Shown one piece after another: positions 1 to 12,802 of a DNA stretch of 64,000 nt. The notes beneath the pieces are model-generated. The model had not been told where the DNA came from. It worked only from the letters and a program-made list of their open reading frames with translations, and did no database searches. The position numbers and the translations under genes are program-made. The stretch's first letter is position 1; each line of letters starts with the position of its first letter. Source of the DNA: Anaeramoeba flamelloides (lineage: Eukaryota > Metamonada > Anaeramoebidae); assembly GCA_027625915.1 (NCBI GenBank), contig JANTQA010000057.1, positions 744,001 through 808,000 on the forward strand. The letters are read 5' to 3'.

Positions 1-3000
1 TTCGAAAGTTAGATTTTGTTTTAAAATAAATGAATGGCAATTTTCATCTACTTGATTTTCTGGTATAATTAATTTAAATTCTGGACAAGTAATTAAAATT
101 ATCATATCTTTATTTAAATTTTCATTTATTTTTTCTTCTTCTGTTTTTAAATAATTTTTCATCGTTAAATCCTTGAGATTTATATGCGACATTTTTTTTT
201 GCAATTCATGATCTTTTTTTATTTCATTCCCATCCCCATCTTCGCTCTGCTCCTCATCGCTGGTGCTATCATTTAAATTATCATCATCTTCATCATCATC
301 ATCATCAATTTTCAAAGAACCATGAGTTAATAAACCATTGCTACCTTTACTGGTACCACTGTTACTAATGTTTACTTGTTCTTCCTTTGGAATCCAAAAA
401 TCAATTAATGCAAAAACTGTTGGCCAAATGCCAATCAAATGTAATCGCATGAAATTAATATTAATCAACATTGTGCCACTGGTACTTAATAGCAAATAAA
501 CAGAATGTTCACCTTCTAAAGCAATTATTCTTTTAATTGGGCTAGTGCTATCTTTATTCGTATCTTGAGCATAAATATTCGTTATTTTGATCAACATATC
601 CATATCGCCATCTTTGATTGAATCTAAAGTAAAGTCAATTGAATCGATTGCAATGTTAGTAATGGAATCAATGATTTCAGGCGTTTGCATTTTTTTTTGT
701 TCATAATATTCACCACGAATTATTTCGGCGCTAACTGATTGGAAGTTAAGAACAATTTTTAAATCAATAATTGAATTTTCATCTTTTGCCTTTGGCTGGT
801 GCTTTTCTTTGAGTGATTCGGTTTCTTGGATAAAGTTTTCTTTAAAATTATCTTCTAATTGCCCTTTCCTAATTTTGGGTTTATTCATTTCGGTTGAAAT
901 GGAATTTTCTAATAATTTCGTTCTGGATCTTTGCCTTTTAATTATTTTTAAACTATGTATTTCTAAAATTGATTTCTTTGAATGACTGTTTTTAATTTCG
1001 GCAAATTCTCTTTTCCTTTGCAATTTCAATCTTCTTAGTTCAACTAACTTGTGATAATTTGATTTTTCTGTAAAATTTTCGACTGAAGTTGAAATAATTT
1101 GATCGTATTGTGCTCTATTAAAAATAATTTTAATTTTAGGAGTAAATCCGCTGATTGATAAACTCGGGACCTTTGTTTCGTTGGGATTTAGTGGACGATC
1201 TAAATTGACTTTTAAATAAATAGGCAAAATAACAGTAGGAAACAACACCTTTCGCTCTTTTTTGTTTTTTTGTTTTTGATAAACAAAATAATTTCCAATT
1301 TTGACATTCAAATTTGTTAATTGGATTTTTAAATTCTCCGTTAAAATTTTTTTGATTTTTTTATTTTGAATAATGGCTTGCTTTTGTAAATATTCATTAG
1401 TAAGAGAAATCTCGTCTATATTTAATAATAAAATGTTTCCCGATGCTGAATTCTGGGGTAATACCCCCTTAATTGATTTTATATCAATAGCCAATGAAGT
1501 TTTTACTTGGTTTTGGATATGCTCTTCAATGGCCTTTGCAGTTTTTTCATTTATGTCATCCATAGTATTCTTAACTTTTTCATTTTTTTGACCCATTTCT
1601 TCAAAAAATAATAAAATATTATTAACAAACCTGCCCAAATAGGCTAATTCAATGCCCTCAATGTCAAGTAATAATTTGGAATCATATTCATCTAAAGACT
1701 TTTTATTATTGTTATTTCCATTATCCAAATTGGCTTCGAATTTAAATGCTATTGGCTTTTTCTTTTTGTTACCAATTTTTAAAATGTTTCGATAAATAAT
1801 AAATTCCTTTGGGATGGATAAATCGTAAACTAATGCATTATTAAATTTGCCATTTAAAATTAATTTTTTTTCATCTGAAATCATCAAAAACTCGGTTTTT
1901 CTTAATTTTAATCCAACTAAAGGCATCTCGGAATTTTTAGAGATTATTATTTCTAATTTTTTTAATTTTATTGATAATTTTAAAATTTTTTTTTTCATTT
2001 CTTTATCTGTGTTTTTGTCTTTAATATTGTCTTTTAATTTACTTTTCATTTTTTTTAATTTCTCCTGATTTTCATTATTGTCATTTTTGTTTTGATACAA
2101 AAAATAAAATTCTAAAATTTGATTTAATAATTTACTATTAAAATTAATTTTCAAATTTTGTGCACTAATATCAAATTCCTGATCAATTCCCCAATATAAT
2201 GGCGAATTTTCATCAAAGGAATTAAAAGTGAAATCAATAAATGGTATAATTTCTTGTTTATTATTTTTATTTAAATCTTTTGGCACGGTGGTGGTTACTT
2301 TTAATTTTGATTCAGATGAAATGCAGTTAGAAAATGCATAAATTAAATTATTATTTTCTTTTTCATATAAATTAATTAATTGAATTGTGCCAATTTTAAT
2401 ATTTAATTTATTATCATAAGTCCTTTTCAACATATTAATTTGATTATTCAAAAAGGATAATGAGATTAAATCCTTTGGTTCATTTTTATCATTCAATTTA
2501 GTTACTTTTAGAGATATTTCATTGATTTTAAAATTCAATTCAATATTCTTTTTTTCAAGTAAATTTGGATTAATGATTTTTTTTTTGATAATATTTCGAT
2601 CTATTAATAATTGTTTCATTTTATTGTTTTGAAGTGTTATCGGTTTTTTCTCATTTATTGTTGTTAATTCATGTGTTGTTGTTAATTCCGTTGACACGGA
2701 TTCTTTATTAATATTACCGCCGCTCTCTTTCTTGCTATCAGTTATTATTGATGTTGTTGCTGTCGTTGATATTAAATCTTTGTTTTCTAATTCTGTTGTG
2801 TTCAATGGTTTTACGATATTATCAATAACTTTGAATAATTGTAAATATTTATTAGAATTTAACTCAAATTCTAATTTTGGTAAAGTACCAGATAATGTTA
2901 CTGTCGAATAATTTGGATTCTCGGGCACAATCGAAAATCCAACTTTCAAATTTAGATCAAATTTTTTTACTAATTGATAACTTAAATCATTTTTATTTTT

Positions 3001-6000
3001 ATTTTTATTTATATTTTTATTTTTATATTCCTTATATTGTAATGCGTTTCCAAACAAATGTGAATAAATATTATTTAAATTTAAATTAAAATAATCATAC
3101 AAATAGTTTTCCTTTATTTCCAAGTTGTTAGTAGAACTTTTAATTTTTTTCGTAGATTTGATATTCTCCAAATCACTTTCCATTTGTAAATGGCCCAAAT
3201 CAAAAACTAATAAAATTGAATCCTTTCTTTTAAGATTTGTAGGTGATAAAATAACTGGAGCGTCAATATTTAAATTCAAATTTACAATTTTATGTTCATT
3301 GATTATTTTTGATAAGGTTAAATCAGACCAAGTTTTTTTTTCTTTATTCTTCTTCATTTGCATCAATTCTTCTTCATTAGATATTGTATTATCTAAATCT
3401 TTGATAGTGAAAAACGAAGTTAGTTTTTTCAAATATTTCGAAGAATAAACTATTTCAAGAGGTTTCATTTCCAAATCTAAATCAAAATTAGCAATTTTAT
3501 CTGTATTACGAGTGTCATTCTCTTTAAATTTTAATTTTATTAATTTCCCATTATCATTTTCATTATCATTATCATTATAATCATTTTGTGGGGATATAAT
3601 ATTAGGATATTTACTCAACTTTTGGAAATGATCAATTAAATATATCGATCCTAATTGTACATCAAATTCTTTTGTGGTTTTTGTAAATCGCATGGTGCCT
3701 GAATAATCCTTCGAAACCAGTTCAGTGATTTTTTCATTATTTAAATGCGCGGATTCAATTAAAGTAGCGTTTAAACATTTTAAACTGAATTTTACTTTTA
3801 ATTGTACATAGCCAATGGGAGACTCGTCAACAGAAATTTTGCCATCTTGGTTATCTCCAAATAATTTTTTTAACATTTCATCTATTTCTTCATCTTTTAA
3901 ATTAATTTCAACGTTTTGGATTTCTTCATCATCTTCAAAATTGTCTGAAGAAAACCACCCGCCAAACCATCCCTTCTTTTTTTCATTTTCATTCTCTTTT
4001 TTTTTTTCAATTAGCCCCTTCTTTAAATTAATTTCCCTTTCAAATTCGTTTTCTGCAATAGACCTAAATAGAACAATATAATCATAGGTTATTTTACGTT
4101 CCAATTTTTGTAATTGCTTTTTGGTCAAGCTTTTTTCCCATTCCTTTTCATTTTTCATCGCCAATCTTTCCTTCCATAATGGTAAATATTTTTCTCTTTG
4201 TACTCTTCTTTCTGTCAATTGATACCAATTTAAGAGACCCTGGTTCTCTTTAATATTGCTATTTACACACCTAGCACTAAATTTCCACCATTTTTTACAG
4301 ATTTCTTTTTGTTCTTCAAGGCTGTAATTGCTGTCGTTTTCTCGATAGATTGGCCTCATTTTTGGCTTTTTTAATTTCAAATATTTTTCGCCACGTAAAT
4401 AAAAATTTATTTTTTCTGCCAAAGTATTAATGGTATGGTAATGATCAGCAGAGATACATATACTAATCTCATCAAATTTCGCTTCTAATTCAGCCTGTGG
4501 GATTTCTAAGGAATCGCCACTTCTGAATGTTCTTCTTTTGATCTTGCTTTTAATAATCCCATCAAATGGCTGCAAAATGTAATGATGATCAATGCTTTGA
4601 TTACTTTTGCTATTCTTTCTGGGTATCAATTTCATTATTTTTTCAATATAATCATCCCGATCCGTAAATTCTAATGGTTTGCTATTTAGATCCCAATATA
4701 GCGATAAATGATTTAAGGTTAGAATTTTATTAAAAAAATCACTCGATTCTTTAATGAATTTAATGTTCCAATTAGAATCTGCACTTTGTATCTCAATTGA
4801 ATCTAAAGTGATTCCAACTGCAAATGGTTTCTGTTAAATGATTGTTTAATTATTTTGAATTTAGTATTTTTTGTTTTATGTTTTATTATTATTTATTGTT
4901 TTGTTGTTTGTTGTTTGTTTTTTAAGTTGTTTAGTTTAAATTTTCACAGAGGGTATTATAATTTATTTGTTGTTTAAAATTTATTGAGAATATTTTTTTC
5001 TTCATTTTGATTTTGATTTTGATTTTCGATTGTTCTTAACAATTCTATTTTATTTTAATATATTCTCTTTGATAATAATATTGTTAATTTTTTTCAAAAT
5101 AAAAAGAAATCTTTTTTAAAATAATCCTATTTGACTTTTTTTTAAAAAAAAAATCAATTAGCACAACTAAAAAATACAAATAATTCAAAATAAGAAAATT
5201 AAAATACTCTTAAATAATTTATTTAAAGAGAAGCAAAATCATTGAAAAGTACAAAAAACGGAAAATTAGAAATGGTCGTATCATTTAAAAGAGTTCAAAA
5301 TTAATATATATTTTTCACAATCGAAAAAATTACAAATAACATTCAAAATTTAAAAAATTAATCAGTTAAAGGATTTCAAAAATTTAAAATATATTATAAA
5401 TGATAAACCATTTGAAAATAAAAATTATCAAAATATCTTTCAAAGTAAATCAGAATATATTTAAAAATTGGCTTGACTTTCAAAAGTTTCTTTCTCTTGA
5501 GTTGTTTTAAAAGTTGGGTTATGGGATTACAAAAATGGAAATTGAATTAAAAATTTTATTAAATAAATCTGAATTTATCGGTATCACATTTTTTAATTTT
5601 ATATTTTCTTCCATTAATGATTCTAAGTTCACAATGTATACCTAATTAATATAATAAGTACCAAACAAATAAAATGATAAGACAAATCCCAATTTATTCC
5701 TGGAAATATCTTGATGGAAAAAAAAAAAATAGGAAAATGAAGTGAAAATTTTTTCCAATTGATTATTCAAACACAATATAATCATTTTCTCGAGAAGGAG
5801 CCAAATTGTAAATCAGGCATATTTCCCTCGGAAAATGTTCACCGCCATAGCGTCCCATAATCTAATATCATTGTATCTTATAAGGGCAAAATAATCTCTT
5901 TTTAAAGGCTTTTTTTTTTAACTGTCAATTTTTTTTTTTTAAAAATGACCAATTCGAAAAAATAAATAAAAGATTTCAATTTGTATTTTGTTATTGAAAT

Positions 6001-7319
6001 TTCAACCAAAGCGTTGAACAAATTGAACTCTAAAGAAATCCGTCTTGAATTTCATGAAGACTTTTCAATTCAAAAAAACTTTGCATAAAATGCAATTTAC
6101 TAAATACACCTTAGGGTATGTGTACAAAATAATATATTGTTTTTGTTCCAAGGTTAAATGATTTTTTATCATATTTAAACCAATGTTTTGTGATAATTAT
6201 GTTGGTTCTATGTTCTGTTGATGAAATTTTATTTTTTTCTTTTTGTTTTAAATTTATGGAAATATTCATTAGAGCTTTGAAATAAAAAAATGAATTTCAC
6301 ATTTTTAAAAGTAGAACTTTACTCTTTGTTCAAATTTATTTGTTGATTTTTGTAAAATTTTTTTTTTTGCTTTAAAGAGATCAATTCGTGAAAACGTGGG
6401 TAAAGTGACTATTGTTACAATAATATGACAGACTCAAAATGGTACATTCTTCTCTCGAAAATGGTGTATGCAAATAACAGTCTGAGATGAAAATGTAAAA
6501 TTAAATTTTCAAATAGTTGTGTTGTTGTTTGTCTTCCTTTATTTTGAATATTAACAAAAACGGGTTAATATTGTGGACCGATCTTTGTAAGACTTCAAAA
6601 ATTGCTGGCTGCTTATTTTCAAGAAAGAAAAGTGTTTTGTGTAGTTAAATTATCGATGGATAAAGAAGAGAAAATGTGTTTATGTTTTCAAGAATTCAAA
6701 CCTTGTTTAATGTTGCTTCGTGCCTCACGTGTATACTTGAGATCGACACCTGTATATTGTCAAGTATTTTTTTGACCAGAAAGTTATCCGCACCAAAAGA
6801 AAACCATCCTGAGTCTTCTTTTTTACCATTTTTTTCTAATTGTTCGCGTAACAGTTTCTGCTCTTGTTTCCACTCTTCACGTGCCTGCAGTTTTTGACTT
6901 TTCCTTTGCTGCATAAGCTCCTGCTCCTTCTCGAGATCATAAGAATCACTTAGGATCGGTTCTGTGATAAACAGTATTTTGTCCAAGTTGATTTCAACAG
7001 GCTTGGATGACAAGTCTTTCCAAGGTATTTTCATCTTAAGTGATCCAAGTATCCCTAAAAATTTAAAAAAAAAATGGGGTTTCCCAGAACTAGGCTTTAG
7101 TTGGTGTGAAAATTAATTGAAAATAGCATGTAGTCTTGAATTTTTACCTGACTTTACTCGAAGTGGTAACTTTAAGTTATTCAACGCATCTTCACGAAGT
7201 TCAAGATTTTCGAGAGATACTTCACCGTTCCATAGCCCAATTTTTAATTGTTGTTTGTCTAGTTTTTTGATAAAGCCACTTAGATATTTGTTTAATAAAT
7301 AAGAAACTAATTTTTGCAT
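1..7319 (-). CDS. VPS13: VPS13 family bridge-like lipid transfer protein, N-terminal part (3 exons, runs off the window)
   Basis: VPS13 proteins form long hydrophobic grooves that move bulk lipid between organelles at membrane contact sites. The first exon (7319-7148) gives the classic chorein start: MQKLVSYLLNKYLSGF, then a LDKQQLKIGLWNGEV-like stretch. A 93 bp intron (7055-7147, GTAAAA...TTTTAG) leads to exon 2 (7054-6702) with GSLKMKIPWKDL and SIHVRHE, matching the family's IPWKNL and HIRYED motifs. A second intron (4831-6701) joins to KPFAVGITLDSIEIQS at 4830, the family's PFAVGITL block. Exon 3 then stays open in one frame to base 1 at every stretch I checked, about 1,610 codons, and includes a family-like WWKFSARCVN segment near 4290. 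So roughly 1,785 residues are inside the window and the C-terminal VAB and ATG_C regions are outside. A run of Asp/Glu codons lies near 241-310. Junction phases agree. The family is certain; the paralogue (A/C/D type) is not resolved. Confidence 0.93.
4831..6701 (-). other. Intron 2 of VPS13, 1.87 kb
   Basis: It starts GTTTGAATTC and ends TTAACAG on the minus strand and joins two phase-0 exons. It is twenty times longer than intron 1. I see no conserved coding in it. Around 5735-5780 it holds one end of the short TIR family that is whole at 17321-17492 (GAAGTGAAAATTTTTTCC then TTATTCAAA); no clear partner end was found. The rest is AT-rich and unassigned. Confidence 0.7.
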
Positions 7320-9466
7320 TTCACAAAAAGAGAAAAAATGAAAAATTGAACTATCTTCAGATTAATTTCATTCTTTGGAAGATATTTAAGGAAAACATTT
7401 TTCCAGTCATGAATTGAATTCATTTTTTGTAAAAGTAAAAAAATTTTTATGTTGAATTTTTTTGACATTTTTTTTGTCACTATAATAAGTAACAGTTGTT
7501 TCATTTTTATTATAAGACCAAATATTTAAATACAAATTTGAAAAATATTCTTGTGCTTTACTTTTTTTCCTTATTGTTATAATTTTTCAAAAGAAATAAT
7601 TTATGGTTTTCTCAATTTTACATTTAAATTGTGTTAGTTTATTTTTAGAATGTGCTTTTGAAAACTCGTAACCAAAAAAAATGTGAAAAACATTTTAAAG
7701 TGAATTTCAAAAAAATTTCAATATACCTCTATAACTTAAAAACAATCTCAAAATCTGATTACAAGAAAGAACAAATTTGCTTTTGATTCTATTTTCAGAA
7801 ATGGGTTATTGTATTGGAAAGTTGTTAGATTTTTTTTCTTTAGAAAAGTTCAAAATTAAATAATTATTAATTTTGTAAAGATAGTCGAAAATATTAATTA
7901 TTTTTTTTAATCCAAATGGTAATAGAATAATTATTTACACAATGATACAAGTAAAACGTGGTATGCAACTTCACTTATCAACTTTAGAGAGATGAGTTAT
8001 CATTTTTAAAAGAGTTTCATTTTTCCGAATTAAATTTTTTAGTTAAGATACCTGATATTTTGATTATTGGGTTTTTGGATCAAAAATTAGAAAAAGCAAA
8101 ATTTTCAAAATAATTTTATTTCGAAGAAATATCATTTTTAGTAATTTCAGAGAATCTGTATGAACAAAAAACCTTGAAACTTTATTCTTATTTTTACAAT
8201 ACATGAAAAATAAATCAAATATTGGATCCTTATAAGATCAAAAAAAAAATGATCTTTTATTTTATTCCTAAATAATTTATTTAATTTCTTGAAATTTAAA
8301 AGATTATTCAATTTTCTCTTTCTCAAATATTTAGAGTATAAACAAGGAACATTTATTTTTAAAATCAGTTATTGGATAATATACTTTTTTTTTTTTTTTT
8401 TATTTATTAGAATTATTAATTTGAATTAATTATTATTGCTTTTATATCTTGAAAAAATTGATAAATACTCGTAAAGTCTTATTGATACAATTAATCTTTG
8501 TGTTGCTCATAACACAATGGAAAAATTAATAATGGGTTATTAATTATTGATTTTATATAATTAAATTATAAAGTATTATTTTTAGGTTTTAAGTTGAATT
8601 TTCCTGGTTTTAAATAAGTATTTTGGGAAAATTTTTAATATGATTATTTAGTTTTTTTCTGGGATTTTTTCTGTTCAATAAAAAGAAAAAAATGATTTGA
8701 ATGTTCTTTGGATAGTAAAATTATATTTTTTTAGAAGTTTAAAATAATTATTATAATTTTTTTGAAATACATTTGTTTTTTTATATGGGATTTTTTTAGA
8801 AATTTGTGATTTTATTTTTAAAGTTAATTTTATTACACTGGTTTCGTAAATAATAAGTTTTATTTCTCCTTTGATGATAATATTTTTTTATTGTAATAAT
8901 TCTGAATATGACTCTTGTGAAGAAAAAATTAGATGTATTAAATAAAGTTGAAACATTTTGTTGTCAAAAATATCAAATTTAATCGTTAACATTTGTAAAA
9001 CTGATAAAAATCACCAGAATTTTATTGAAGAAACTAAGAAATGAAATGCAAATCAATTTCATTTTAGAAATATAAGATCTAACTATGATTTTTTTTTAAT
9101 TTCAATTGGATGGTTGAGAGGATTGGTGTAAAAAGTAATCTTTTATTTGAGAACTGTGAATTCATCTTAATCATAAGTTATAGTGAATAATTTATCACTA
9201 TTTGAGATTTTTACCCTTTTAAATTTTCCTTTTAAAACAAGATTTCTTGTTTTCATTATTTGAATTTTATATCAATTCCTTTGGACCATTAATTCCCAAT
9301 TTAATATTCAATACTATTTATTAAAATCTTAAGTTTTCAGAAGATGTGTAATTAAAAAGGGAAAATTTAAAAATTGGTTATTTTGATGATTTGTTTTATT
9401 GTTTTAAAAAGAGAGTTTTACCCAATTCCTTCAAAATAATTCATATTAAATACAAAGCATTAAATC

Positions 9467-9668
9467 TACAATCAGTTCCACTTTTAAGTCACAAACTTTC
9501 AATGAAATTCAAGGCATAAAAATATCTCAAATTAAGGGAAAATTTTTTGAATTCTAGGAAAATAAATTGTAAAAAACAACAATACCAAAGTTTGTGCTTT
9601 AATTTGAGATTTTTATTGTGCCTTAAATTTCGTTGAAATTTTGTACCTTAAAAGTGGAATTGCCTGTA
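9467..9668. mobile_element. Miniature TIR element, CAGTTCCACTTTTAAG family, copy 1
   Basis: About 200 bp flanked by TA on both sides. The left end reads ACAATCAGTTCCACTTTTAA and the right end is its imperfect inverse (GTGGAATTGCCTGTA). The inverted match extends about 65 bp inward (AAATTTAAGGCA, ATCTCAAATTA). TA targets and CAG-type ends fit a non-autonomous Tc1/mariner-like element. There is no coding capacity. Confidence 0.8.
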
Positions 9669-9979
9669 GTAATCGTAATTTGTAATATCTTAATTGCCAT
9701 AAAAATGCACTTTTTACTCATTTTGCGACTTTTTCCAATCAAAAATGAAAATTTGATTTTTAAGAAATTTTACTTGAAGGATCTTGATTAAAATGAAATT
9801 TAGAAAATATAAGTTAATTACCATGTTTCTAAAAGGATATTAATTTCAATTATATTTCTAATTATCACTAGAATATTCTAGTTATTTTGATCCATTTTAC
9901 AAACTTTCACAATTAAATGTGTACTTTTTAACAATATAAGTGTCAACTTTATTTGATATCTCTATTTTTTTTTTCATAA

Positions 9980-10178
9980 TACAGTCAGTTCCACTTTTAA
10001 GGCACAAACTCATAACGAAATTTAAGGCAAAAAAAAATCTCAAATTAGAGCACAAAATTTGTAATTTTTTTTTTTACAACTTATTTTACTAGAATCTGAA
10101 TTTTGTGCCTTAATTTGAGATTTTTATTGGGCCTTAAATTTCGTTGATAGTTTCCCCTTAAACGTGGAACTGGCTGTA
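9980..10178. mobile_element. Miniature TIR element, CAGTTCCACTTTTAAG family, copy 2
   Basis: Second copy of the 9467-9668 element, 311 bp further right in the same spacer, again with flanking TA. Its left end is ACAGTCAGTTCCACTTTTAA and its right end GTGGAACTGGCTGTA. The internal core differs from copy 1 while the arms are shared, as expected for MITEs. Confidence 0.8.
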
Positions 10179-10179
10179 T

Positions 10180-10292
10180 ATTTATTATTACTAGTGGGTA
10201 ATAAACTTATTTTGGAGTTTTTAAAAAATTCCAAAATAAAAATTTAGGAATTCGGGTAAACAAGAGGGGTTAATAACCACTCGCTTATGTAA
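10180..10292. mobile_element. Very short TIR repeat with TATTATTA-type ends
   Basis: TATTATTACTAGTGGGTAAT on the left is inverted on the right (GGTTAATAACCACTCGC then GTAATAATA). A related right end lies at about 37065-37110 (GGGGGATTAATAACTCCTC then AATAATAATA). It is probably a ~110 bp MITE; the exact borders are uncertain. Confidence 0.45.
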
Positions 10293-10683
10293 TAATAAAA
10301 AAAACAATCATTTTTTTTTTTTTTTTTAATTATTGTTTGATTTGCCAAGAAACTCAACAATTATTTCTCAAAAAAAACCAAAAGAACCAATTTCAACTTT
10401 GAAACTGAAAATTGACTAATAAAAAAACAAGATTTAGCAAATGAATAATAATTTACAGTAAAGATAAGAAATAACAAAACCAAAGGTCATCAAAACAGAA
10501 TTTTTGAAACGGATATTACAACGTAAATTGTAATTATGGGAATAAATAACTCCCTATGATTCTATTCTTATTTTTTCATCACAAACAACCAAATAAATAA
10601 AATTCGAATATCAGTAATTATTTTCCTTTGAAAAAAATAAAAAAAATAAAAAAAAATAAAAATATCCATTTAGCAAACAATTT

Positions 10684-11781
10684 TTAAAATGTAAAATTAG
10701 CATTTACATATTTGAGATGGTTTAAAACAATTAAGTAATCATTTCGAAATTGGTCATTAAAAAGTAAACCATTAGGTTTATAATATTTTTTCATTACTGT
10801 ATCCTCATACAAATAATTAATCCAGTTGGCTAAAGATGAATTATTCAATCCAAGCACTATAAACATTCTAATTTTGTCTTCAAATTTTGTTTTGCTTGAA
10901 GAATTTATTTTCTCTATTGCGCTTTCTATTTCTTCTGCTACGCTTTCCATTCCTTCTTGTGCTATTCTTGTTTCTGTTATAAAAGCCCAGGTATTTTTAT
11001 CCTTGCTAAGGCCCCGTATTTGAAGTTTAAATCTCTGATAGAGCGTCTCGACTAAATCTGTTTTTTTCTTGTTTAAATTTGGCACTAAACGCTCTTCTAA
11101 GACCACCAAATTATGTTTTTTTGTTTGTTCATAACAAAAGTTTACGAATTCCTTGATCATTTCTAAGAGATCTGATAATTGTGGCATAACTTGTGATAAA
11201 AATTGTGGTTTTTTCATTTTTGTTATCTTTTTCTTTTCTTTTTCTTTTTCTTTTTCTTTTTCTTTTTCTTTTTCTTTTTCTTTTTCTTTTTCTTTTTCTT
11301 GTTCCTGTTTTTCCTTTTCTTGTTCGTTTTCTTGTTCGTTTTCATTTTCGTTTTCTTTTTCGTTTTCTTTTTCCAGATTTTCTTCTTTTTTTTTTTTTTC
11401 TTTTTTTTCTTCTTTTTTTTTTTCCACTTCATTTCCTTTTTCTTTTTCTTTTTTTTTTTTTTTTTCTTTTTCTTGTTCTTGTTCTTGGGATTTTGTTTCT
11501 TTGGAAATTTTTTTTTTTTCTACTTTTCTGTCTTTGTTAGTCAAATGATCAGTTTTTGTTTTAACTTTTTTTAATTTTTTGTCATATTGATCTAAAAGTT
11601 TAGTGCTTTCTTCGTTAAATTGAATTAATCCATTGTATTCATTGTCAGAGATTTGGATTTCAAAAACTGATGAGTCATTGCTTATATATTCATACTCATG
11701 GTTGTCAATTCTTTCTTTGATTAACAATAAATTTTGTGAACCAAAATTTAGATCCTCGGATTCATCAAATAAAGCGGTCAT
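10684..11781 (-). CDS. RUN-domain protein with a long Lys/Glu tract
   Basis: A single-exon frame of 365 codons from ATG at 11781 to TAA at 10684. Residues about 95-190 are an almost pure Lys/Glu/Gln/Asn run (EKEKEK), encoded by a (TTTTTC)n-like purine/pyrimidine strand. The C-terminal half (residues about 200-365) looks like a RUN domain: it opens with an LLEMIKEFVNFCYEQ helix and closes with IRMFIVLGLNNSSLANWINY, a YYKPNGLLFNDQ segment and a final NHLKYVNANFTF. These correspond to the family's 'RAWLRLALNEKSLSEYL', 'fYep.All' and terminal 'LdFnL' blocks. RUN domains bind small Rab/Rap-type GTPases or kinesin and act in endosome and lysosome traffic. No second domain (FYVE, PH, PX) is visible. 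The domain call is from memory of the consensus; the specific orthologue is unknown. Confidence 0.78.
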   Translation of the reverse strand: MTALFDESEDLNFGSQNLLLIKERIDNHEYEYISNDSSVFEIQISDNEYNGLIQFNEESTKLLDQYDKKLKKVKTKTDHLTNKDRKVEKKKISKETKSQEQEQEKEKKKKKEKEKGNEVEKKKEEKKEKKKKEENLEKENEKENENENEQENEQEKEKQEQEKEKEKEKEKEKEKEKEKEKEKKKITKMKKPQFLSQVMPQLSDLLEMIKEFVNFCYEQTKKHNLVVLEERLVPNLNKKKTDLVETLYQRFKLQIRGLSKDKNTWAFITETRIAQEGMESVAEEIESAIEKINSSSKTKFEDKIRMFIVLGLNNSSLANWINYLYEDTVMKKYYKPNGLLFNDQFRNDYLIVLNHLKYVNANFTF

Positions 11782-12610
11782 TAATTTTTATTTCTAAATC
11801 AAACAGAGTTTTTTTTTTTTTTGAGTTGGTCAGAAAAAAACAAAAAGAAAAAAATTAATTTGTTTCTTTTTGTTGTAAAAAAAAGAAAAAGTTTAAATAA
11901 AAAGAGTGATTGTTTTGTGAGTTTAATAATTGTTTAGTATTATTAATAACTTTTTTATTTTGGTTTCAACTCGATTTGATCATAATGTGATGCTAAAGTT
12001 TTTTTTTTTACATCGCGAGTTTTTCATTTTCTATTTCAACAAAAGAAGAAACTTTTTGAATAAAAACATAAGATCAAATTTCTAAAAATGTGTAAAATAC
12101 AAAACAAAAACAAAAAGAAAAATAGTCGTTTTGGTTGGGGGGTTTATTACCTCGGTTCAAAAAATTAAATTCTTTCTTGATGAGAATTAAAGAAAAAAAA
12201 ATGAAAACATAAATTTGGTGAAAGTTATCCCAAAACACAAATTTACATGTTTCAAAAAATCTTGAAAATGGAAAATGCCATCTGGGTCTTTCAAAATTGG
12301 TTGTTTTAAAGACAATATAATAAATTCACATTAAATTTTTAATTTATGGAAATTTCCTACTTTCCAAATAATCTAGAAGATTATTATTTTTTGATGTTCA
12401 AGAAAAACAAAAAATACTGTAGAAAGCCCACTAATATCAAAATAGTGTTTTTAGGATTCTTTAAAGGGATAAGTAAAGTATTTTTGTCTTGAACCAAACA
12501 CTCATACAAACTCTTTTAAGGTTGAACGATCTGAAAATAGATCTTAACCAAAATATTTTATCTGAGTTCCACCATTGACAAAGTTAAAATCATCTATTCG
12601 CATTATTATT

Positions 12611-12795
12611 TAGGTCTGTCTAAAATAAAGCCACCACAGGGGTCTTACGAATTAAAACATCAGTGAATTAGACTCTATATTTCCTAAAAGTTCGAAATTT
12701 TATAGTTCTTCTGGATCTCAAGAAATATTGAGTCGGTTTCACGGATGATTTAATTCATAAGACACCCACGGTGGCTTTATTTTAGATAATCCTTA
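12611..12795. mobile_element. Miniature TIR element, TAAAATAAAGCCACC family
   Basis: GTCTAAAATAAAGCCACCAC on the left is inverted on the right (GGTGGCTTTATTTTAGA). The inverted match runs about 50 bp inward with scattered mismatches (GTCTTACGAATTAAA against TTTAATTCATAAGAC). It is about 180 bp with TTA-like flanks, and it abuts the next element with about 8 bp between them. Confidence 0.7.
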
Positions 12796-12802
12796 AAATA
12801 CT

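Larger units (their letters stand above)
7320..10683. other. Gene-free spacer between VPS13 and the RUN-domain gene
   Basis: The 5' end of VPS13 faces the 3' end of the RUN-domain gene. Apart from the short TIR elements near 9467, 9980 and 10180, I see only AT-rich sequence and homopolymer runs. No open frame here has a recognisable protein family. VPS13 promoter signals must lie just right of 7319, but I cannot point to a defined motif. Confidence 0.6.

Noticed and set aside
1373-4081. Several 70-107 codon plus-strand frames at the left edge
   Set aside because: All lie opposite the continuous VPS13 exon 3, whose frame has family motifs.
11153-11574. Plus-strand open frames of Phe/Ser/Leu repeats opposite the RUN-domain gene
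   Set aside because: They are the complement of the Lys/Glu tract; no start context, no domain.
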